A stretch of DNA of 64,000 bases, taken from contig OX638130.1 in NCBI GenBank assembly GCA_951804985.1, forward strand, positions 5,876,791 through 5,940,790, read 5' to 3'. How positions within the stretch are numbered: position 1 is the first letter of the stretch; the number at the start of each line of letters is the position of its first letter. Positions 57,538-64,000 of this stretch are shown piece after piece. The notes beneath the pieces are model-generated. The model worked only from the letters and a program-made list of their open reading frames with translations. It was not told the DNA's origin and did no database searches. The position numbers and the translations under genes were made by a program. The stretch comes from Dryomyza anilis. Taxonomy: Eukaryota > Arthropoda > Insecta > Diptera > Dryomyzidae.

Positions 57538-60500
57538 AAATATAAATAAAACAAAAATTTTCCTGAAATATTTTTTTTTCAAAACAAAGACATAAAATGT
57601 ATATAATTTAATACAGTGATTTTTCCGGTGTACAGCTTTAACAAATTTGTGGCTTTTTGACAAGTCTTCCACATACATTCGAATATTATTTTAAATTGGA
57701 CATTATTTTTATACCCTACACCTATGAGGTACAGGGTATATTAATTTTGTGCATATATTGTAACGCCCCTTAGGAGGCGTGTCCGGTATGGAAAAGTATA
57801 TATATTCTTGATCAGCATCACTACCCGAGTCCGTTTAGCCATGTCCGTCTGTCTGTCCGTCTTGCTGTCTTGCTGTCCGAATACAGAATAACTTGAGAAA
57901 TACTGATCAGAATGCGATGAAATTTCGTCTCAATATACTTTAGTCAAAAGTAGGAACCGAGTTTGAAAATGAGCCAAATCGGTCAACGGACACGCCCACC
58001 TCCCATACAAGTAACTTTTATATAACTCTTTCGAAACTAATAACTGGAAAAGTATTCAAGGTACAGTTATAAAACTTAAAACGTATTGTTAGAATTCACC
58101 TATAAATATGTGGTCCAAAAATGGGCGTGATCCGCCCACTTTTTTTTTTCATTATTTCCCGGGTTTTCATAGTGGAAATTTGATTTCAAAATTTTAAATA
58201 TAGGCGTGGTCCGCCCAATTATATTTTTCAATTTTTTTTTTCAGTTGTTTATACTTTTATATAAATTTTTTAATTTATGGGGATATAAGACGTAAATTTC
58301 TGATATATGAATAATATTCTGAGGGTGGGGAGGTTCAGCATAATTAAAAACTTTAAAATTAAGGTATGCAATTAAATATCCCAAATTAATATCCCCACTA
58401 AAGGTGTAGGGTATTCCATAGTCGGGCCCGACCGACTATAAAAATCCGCCCCATGTGACCGAACTTACCCATGTGACCTAACTTTCCCAACTCGTTTATT
58501 ATTGGAAACGCTAAAAATTTGGTTTTAAAAATATAAACTAAACTTAGCTGTTTTTTTCATATTTAGAGACATTTTAATAGGGATGATAATTTTAAGATTT
58601 TATATAATAAATTCAATTTTAATCGAATTTTTATAAAAATAATTAACTTTAAGTGATACCTATTTTTGTATACAGGGGAATTTATAGTAAATTTATAGAA
58701 TATATTTTATAGAAAAATTTATAATAATATGTAAATTATTTATAATTTAAATTTTAAACTATAATACACAAAATAATTGCATAATACATTTTATGTATTA
58801 TCTAGTACACGTATTTCAAAAATAAAAACTTCAGAAAACAAATACATACTACATATTTTGCAATATGTAGAAAACGAATTTCTAATACATTGCGTAGTAA
58901 AATCCAGACAAATTAATACACATGTATTAAAAAACGATAAAAATGTAGTAGAACTGCATTTTTCAAAACGAAGACATAAATGTAGTATAATTTACTACAG
59001 TAATTTTTTCGGTGCACTTTTGTAAATCATTGTTCAGAAAATTCATCTTGTATTTGTATTTTTGCGCTTTTATGAAATAGTAGCTGGACCCGTGCAGGAC
59101 TCGTGCAAAAAAGAGATTTAATTAATATGAAGAATATTTTTAGTATTTATTTTTGCTAGTCTGATTGAGTTTGTTACCTTTTCCTGGGTTTCTACGATAT
59201 ATATTCCAAATTTTAAGGAACTTGGTGCAGAGGTTTGAAATTTAGTTTTGAATTTACAGTTCAGTTAAAATCGATAACATTTGTACTGAGGTACAGCATT
59301 TTGAATTTTTAGTTCAATCTGGTTAATTTATAGTTTTGGATACTCTTGGGTCCATATAGTATACATAATAATAACAATTTTCAAAAATACGTTCACCTAT
59401 TGGAATCTGAAACTTACAACCCTAATTAAAAATGGGCGTAAACGTGGGTGTGATCTTCTTCTGGGTCTGTATGATGTATATTCCAAATGTTAACGAAACC
59501 CGTGCAGAGGATTCAGATTTAGTTTTGGTGTGGTGAATTTTTATTTGGTGAGTTTTGGTCTGCTGAGACAGTGGTTTTGCTGTGAATCTGGAACATACAC
59601 CAAAAATAAAAATAGGCGTAAAAATGGGTGTGATCAACGAAAACTATATAGTGACCTTCTCCTAGGTCTGTATATTCCAATCTTAACGAAAATCGTGCAG
59701 AGGATTTATATTTAGTTTTGGTGTGGTGAATTTTGATTTGGTGAATTTTGGTATGGTGAGTTTGGTGTAGTGAGATTAAGTAAGTTTAGTATCATCCAAA
59801 TTTAAATTTTGGTGGAAATCGATAACATTAGGGTTGAGAATGAGAAATAACGTAGGGGAGACCGGGGCTAAGTCAACTTTTGCTTTAAATCGCGAATGCG
59901 ATGTCAGATCAAATTCAAATTGATACTGTACACGTAACATTAGGTGCCACTGTTACCAAAGAAGAGAAATCCTTTTTGTGCTTGAACTTCAGTTTTTATC
60001 TAATAAAATGTGTTTTTTGAATCCAAAAGTTAGATATTGATAACGCAGTAAACTTGTACTTGCCATTAAAGTTTTGATTATTTATATATTTTGTTGTGAG
60101 TTTTATGTAGTAAGGGGTAAACTTATCATGTCGTGTTCATTTTAATTTTTTTTTTCATTCAATTCGCATTTTTATGCCAATAATATTAGACAAAGTCTCG
60201 TGGGGTAAAGTCGACACATAAGCGTTTGGTCAAAGTAGATTCCGCGAAAATATAATTTATGAAATATTTTGTTCTATGAGTTTTACAAAATAGTTCATTC
60301 TTACAATATAAGGAGACTTATCAATCATTTGACCATAAATTAATATGAATAATGGTCAAACAATTTCGCGGGACCGGAATAAAACAGCACGAATAGTTTT
60401 ATCTTGGAATATACATTTCAATCAATTTGAAAGATATCAGCAATAATGTGCATTCACGGAAAAAGTGGGTAGTGTCGACATTACCCCAGCATATATTCAG

Positions 60501-63089
60501 AATCAGGTTTGAGGTTGGGTGGCATTTGCATTTGTTTCGTGGAAACTAAATATTGTAGATCTTTAAATATTATGGAACATTTTTAGCTAATGAATCAATC
60601 TATCCAAATGTATTATTATTTTTGTCCTATGTCATTGATATGTTGATCAAAACTAGCCTTGAAAAAAAAGTGTCGACTTAGCCCCGGTCTCCCCTACTGA
60701 ATTTTTGGGTTTTATGGGAGGTGCCACTCCCCTTTTCCCAATCTGGATTATTTATGATTTAAGATACTCCATGGACTTTATATCACAGTAATGCAAATAT
60801 TCAGAAAAATACGTTCAATGGTTTTGCAATGAATCTGAATTACACAACAAAAATAAAAATGGGCGAAAAAGTGGGTGTGGTCAACGAAAACTATATGGTG
60901 ACCTTCTCCTGGGTCTGTAGGATATATATTTCAAATTTTAAGGAAATCCGTGTACAGTAGCTCGTTTCTGTATATGTTTTCGATCGCAGTTGTCGACTAC
61001 TATTGTCGATTTGACGTCATAATGACGTCATTTTCATTTTTAATGTTTCTGTAAAGTATTGAACGTTTGAATCGATTTTATTTTGATATGTTCCAATTTC
61101 ACTTTAGTAGGAATTTACTAACATCACTGTTTCTACAAATAAATCGAATCGTTTTGAAACGATTGTATTTCTCACTAGCTTTTGACTTGGTGAGAAGCCT
61201 CTCGACTTTAAAAATGATTGATATTTTGTTGGAAAATACATTATTTTTTGAATTTTCATAAACTAAAACGCAGAGAATGGTTTAAAAAGCTGATGCAGCA
61301 AACACAGACGTGTGGCAAGGGCCAATTCACGCACAAATATACAAGAAAAGAACACTGTGTTGTTTGGAAGTGAATTGAATGCCATGGGAGGTGCAACATA
61401 CACTAGTTTCCATAAATGACGAGACTTTTACAATAGGTAATTTGCAGCTTCTTTGGTGAGTCGAAATAACTTCACAAATCGCGAATCGAAAATAAGAAAT
61501 GGGCCCGCCGAATCCCTTAACCGACGCCTCTTAAAACGCATCATATTGAATACGACTTCAATTGCGTATTGTTTTATACATAATTTTTATAAAATTTTAT
61601 TTAAATATTTTGTAAATAACTGAAAAAACAGATGTCAATTGTTCAAATTTCACTAGTTTCTTTTCGATTTTTGTGCCAGTTTCAAATCAGACCGTTTTTA
61701 AACGATTACTTCGTACAGAAACAGTAAATATCGCACAATCGACAATAATGGAACGAAACGATGTGACGTCACAGAAATCGACAATTTGTCGAATATGTTA
61801 CAGAAACGAGCTACAGGTGTACGTTTGCATATCGCACAAACAACAGACAAATAAACGGAAAATGAGTTTCGTCATGTTCAAAAGATGTTATTTGTTTGGA
61901 ATAAAAGTTGAATTAATGTTATTAGATTACGAACTTATATTATGATCGTAGAATCATGCTTTAACAATTTGCGAATCATATTATGATTTTGATTATGATC
62001 GGATCATATAATGATAATGTATTATCTTGTATTGTATTTATCACATTTATTTATCTATCATTTACCACAAATAATAATTAGTATCAGTATTCAGCCAGTT
62101 TTACTACTCACTTGTCGAGTAACTCACAAGCGCAATTTACGACCAAAAACGTGCCAGTAAAACTCTTCGGTTTCTGTCGATTTCCCTACCAGTAACCAAC
62201 CAGTTTTTAAGTAGTTTATCTGACAGGGATCTACTCTTCAAATCCCTACCAATAACCGATCAGATTTTGACTAGTTTAATGTGACAGACCAGTTTTTGAT
62301 TAGTTTTACTGGCAGGGATCTACTCTTCTTGTTTCAATGCCTAGTAAATTGTTGCTTGGGTCTGCGTGTAACTCTAGTAGGATTGTAGGACCATGATCGG
62401 GACCTGAGTATTGAATCCAACAGTTTCAAGACCAAAATTATGTAATCATTCACAATTCCTACCAGTATCTTACGAGCCAGTTTTAATAGACACTTGTCGA
62501 GCAACGCACTTTCCGACCAGAAACGAAACTCTTCGGTTTTCCTACCAGTAACCAACCAGTTCTTGAGTTCTTTATAATCATGATCGGGACCTTAGTATTG
62601 AATCCAACAGTTACAAGACCAAATTGATGTAATCATGATTATGTCCACCCAAAAAGAATAAATTTCTACTAGGAAAAATAAACTTACGCAAAATTCATCT
62701 TCACAAAATTGGAATTGAAAAAGAAAACATTTTATTGGATTTTGTCTAAATTTTTAAATGGTGAATTCTGTATTCAATATAACTGGAATTGAATTTTGTA
62801 TGCACTTTTTTTAGAAATCTTGGACGTAATTTCAATTTTTTATTAAAATGTATCGATATTGATTCTCTAAAAAACACTTCGTAATGGACAATTTCAGTTT
62901 CATGATTATTCAACGATTTACGATTTCGGTTCTAAGTATATAATACAAATAAATTCTGATTTTAGTTTAGTATTTAAAAAAATGTACTCACCACCACTGC
63001 TGATCGCATTATCGATGAACTTGGCAGCCACATAGAAGTAACGTGAAATGTCTGTTGTGGGCGTGTCCATCATGGGGAAACCCATATAT
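56398..63089 (-). CDS. Atypical dual-specificity phosphatase, last two exons
   Basis: Joined on the minus strand: 63089-62992 and 56603-56398, about 101 C-terminal residues. The enzyme class removes phosphate from Tyr and Ser/Thr of protein substrates. The first exon supplies the general-acid loop (D in M-M-D-T-P-T-T-D-I-S, aligned with the Asp of DUSP3) and the helix Y-F-Y-V-A-A-K-F-I-D. The second gives the P-loop V-H-C-L-V-G-M-S-R-S (catalytic Cys and Arg), A-Y-L-M and P-N-D-G-F-L-Q-Q-L. The frame ends Y-P-Y then TAA at 56400-56398. The pattern is closest to the DUSP3/13/26 group. The substrate is unknown and no gene symbol is safe. The 5' exons lie right of the window. Confidence 0.88.
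56604..57068. other. Phosphatase intron, proximal part
   Basis: AT-rich, with one minus-strand open frame (56737-56952) that has no family features. No repeats were recognised before the element at 57069. Confidence 0.4.
57069..57637. mobile_element. MITE with ACACCG ends, containing an (AAAT)n tract
   Basis: It begins ACACCGAAAAAATACTGTAT and ends with the inverted form of ACACCGGAAAAATCACTGTA, giving a 569-bp element with imperfect terminal inverted repeats of about 22 bp. An (AAAT)n microsatellite (57497-57537) lies inside. A second copy of the right half, ending ACTACAGTAATTTTTTCGG, is at about 58760-59015. Confidence 0.7.
57711..58440 (+). mobile_element. Helentron/INE-1-like non-autonomous element
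   Basis: It starts ATACCCTACACCTATGAGGT. It contains AGTATATATATTCTTGATCA, CCATGTCCGTCTGTCTGTCC, ACACGCCCACC and several GGGCGTG...CGCCCA words, and ends GGTGTAGGGTATTCC plus the hairpin TAGTCGGGCCCGACCGACTA. These are the hallmarks of the INE-1/DINE-1 (Helentron) family of flies, and the word order matches the D. melanogaster consensus as I remember it. It has no coding capacity. Confidence 0.85.
58760..59015. mobile_element. Truncated copy of the ACACCG-ended MITE
   Basis: The right end, with TCAAAACGAAGACATAAATG and CTACAGTAATTTTTTCGGTG, closely follows the right end of the element at 57069-57637 (57588-57637). The left terminus is missing. Confidence 0.6.
59085..59850. repeat. Repeat of about 190-220 bp (GGGTCTGTATGATATATATTCC family)
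   Basis: Units near 59085, 59420 and 59640, and again at 60880-60955, share GGGCGTAAA...GTGGGTGTGATC, TTCTCCTGGGTCTGTA, ATATATTCCAAATTTTAA and CCGTGCAGAGG. The right part resumes at 60697 after the inserted element at 59855-60694. Confidence 0.7.
59855..60694. mobile_element. TA-flanked MITE, 840 bp, 20-bp perfect inverted ends
   Basis: GGGGAGACCGGGGCTAAGTC at 59855-59874 is matched exactly by its reverse complement at 60675-60694, and TA lies just outside both ends. TA target duplication suggests the Tc1/mariner group, which is inference. The interior has GTCGAC words near both ends and no coding sequence. It interrupts the repeat at 59085-60955. Confidence 0.88.
60953..61821. mobile_element. 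Element with degenerate 100-bp inverted ends and CRE palindromes
   Basis: The left end CAGTAGCTCGTTTCTGTA (60955-60972) is inverted at the right end (CAGAAACGAGCTACAG, 61801-61816). The similarity continues inward through TTGTCGA and TGACGTCA words on both sides. It interrupts a CCGTGCAGAGG repeat unit. The 90-codon frame at 61673-61945 runs across the right end and is not a gene. Confidence 0.7.
62090..62650. repeat. Duplicated CCAGTTTTACT/ATGATCGGGACC repeat
   Basis: GCCAGTTTTA...CACTTGTCGAG, CTCTTCGGTTT and CCTACCAGTAACCAACCAG occur at 62094-62205 and again at 62470-62560. CATGATCGGGACC...TATTGAATCCAACAG occurs near 62391 and 62578. TGACAGGGATCTACTCTTC-type words repeat within the left copy. 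Confidence 0.7.
62992..63089 (-). CDS. Phosphatase penultimate exon (general-acid loop)
   Basis: The acceptor is TTTTTTCAG|ATATATGGG and the donor is GGTG|GTGAGTAC. The 98 bases encode one split codon, 32 residues (Y-M-G-F-P-M-M-D ... N-A-I-S-S-G) and one base of the next glycine. The phase fits the downstream exon exactly. Confidence 0.88.
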
Positions 63090-64000
63090 CTGAAAAAAGT
63101 ATTGTTGCCGTTTCTTCTACTTCGTTTCCAAATATATTACATATTTTTTGAATGGAAATTAATGAATAGTGCGATACAACAAAGCAATAAAATTTTGGTA
63201 AAATTAATATTGATGGGAATTTGGAAAAAAAAACACGAGGGCATACATGGGGTATGGAAAATGGTGACACCAAACAAAAGTAATTTAATAATAATTAAAG
63301 TAATTAATAAAAAATAGGCAATGGGTAATTTTTTCAATACCAAAATTTTAAAAAAACATTTTAAAATATTTATCTTGTGTCATCATTTTAAATTCGAAAC
63401 AATTATTACGAATTATAAATTAATAAATGAAAATAAAAATTAAAAACCAAAAATAAGCCAAAAATAAAGCAAGGCATTAGATATTTAGTTTATTATCAAA
63501 TTAGATAAATAGATGTATCATATTTTAAATACATAATAAACATCATGAATTACATGCGATGTCCAGAAAATGAACGAAAATTAAAAATTAAAAAATGATA
63601 TGCATATTTTTAACACGAAATAATGATCACGAATTTAATACCAATGTAAGAAAATTAACAGAAAACCAAAACTAACAAATAATATGGTCCAAATATGTTT
63701 TCATGTTAAAAAAATATAAATTCTTACTTTTTTTTACTCTAAAAAATATGAAATGATAACTACGAATTATATGTACCAGACAAACAATAAAAAATAAATA
63801 AATTTGGTTTCTAATTAACAGATAATGGCTAAAATATTGAAAAATACACAAATTAATTCAAATATAAAATGAAAAGTAAAAAGCTACTAATTTATCGTCG
63901 ACGATACAGCAAAACCGCCTAACTGCGTGTGAAAATTAGTGTTTTAATGATATGTTGATCGGATAAATTAGATAAATGCCATTTTATGTTATGACATACT
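63090..64000. other. Phosphatase intron, continues past right edge
   Basis: AT-rich with no exon visible on the minus strand. The remaining N-terminal part of the phosphatase domain must lie further right. The short open frames here overlap on both strands and have no family features. Confidence 0.5.

Overview
The window is AT-rich insect nuclear DNA from a higher fly (Diptera, Brachycera). The evidence is a neuronal ELAV protein of the fly type (Ala/Gln-rich N-terminus and three RRMs), a fly-type arginase, and Helentron/INE-1-like, RTE-like and tRNA-SINE repeats. Introns and intergenic spaces are much larger than in Drosophila melanogaster, so a large-genome fly such as a calyptrate or tephritid is likely. 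The species cannot be named from sequence alone.

Layout. A minus-strand arginase gene (arg) runs from its ATG at 48865 to beyond the left edge. Exons 1-3 lie at 48865-48673, 47235-47047 and 46986-46800, and exon 4 lies 45 kb away at 1468-1369. The intron between exons 3 and 4 (46799-1469) contains the whole plus-strand elav gene. This is the arrangement described for D. melanogaster, where elav sits in the third intron of the arginase gene. The elav 5' exon ends at 17811, a 3.1 kb intron follows, and one exon (20905-22229) carries essentially the whole reading frame. The start codon is split by the intron (A at 17811, TG at 20905).

The rest of intron 3 holds a full-length RTE-like non-LTR retrotransposon with an intact reading frame and perfect 14-bp target duplications (3231-6553), a tRNA-derived SINE, several MITE-like inverted-repeat elements, and roughly 20 kb of degenerate AT-rich minisatellites downstream of elav. 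Many of those are T-rich on the elav strand. There is also a (CTTT)n microsatellite tract and a long hairpin at 41581-41775.

Right of arginase come satellite-like arrays (49.6-52.3 kb), then the last two exons of a minus-strand atypical dual-specificity phosphatase (63089-62992 and 56603-56398), whose 5' exons lie beyond the right edge. Its 6.4 kb intron is a nest of transposable elements: a Helentron/INE-1-like element, a TA-flanked MITE with 20-bp perfect termini, and an element carrying CRE palindromes.

The genes do not form a pathway. Their relation is positional: elav is nested inside arginase on the opposite strand, so both share the same 45 kb of intronic DNA.
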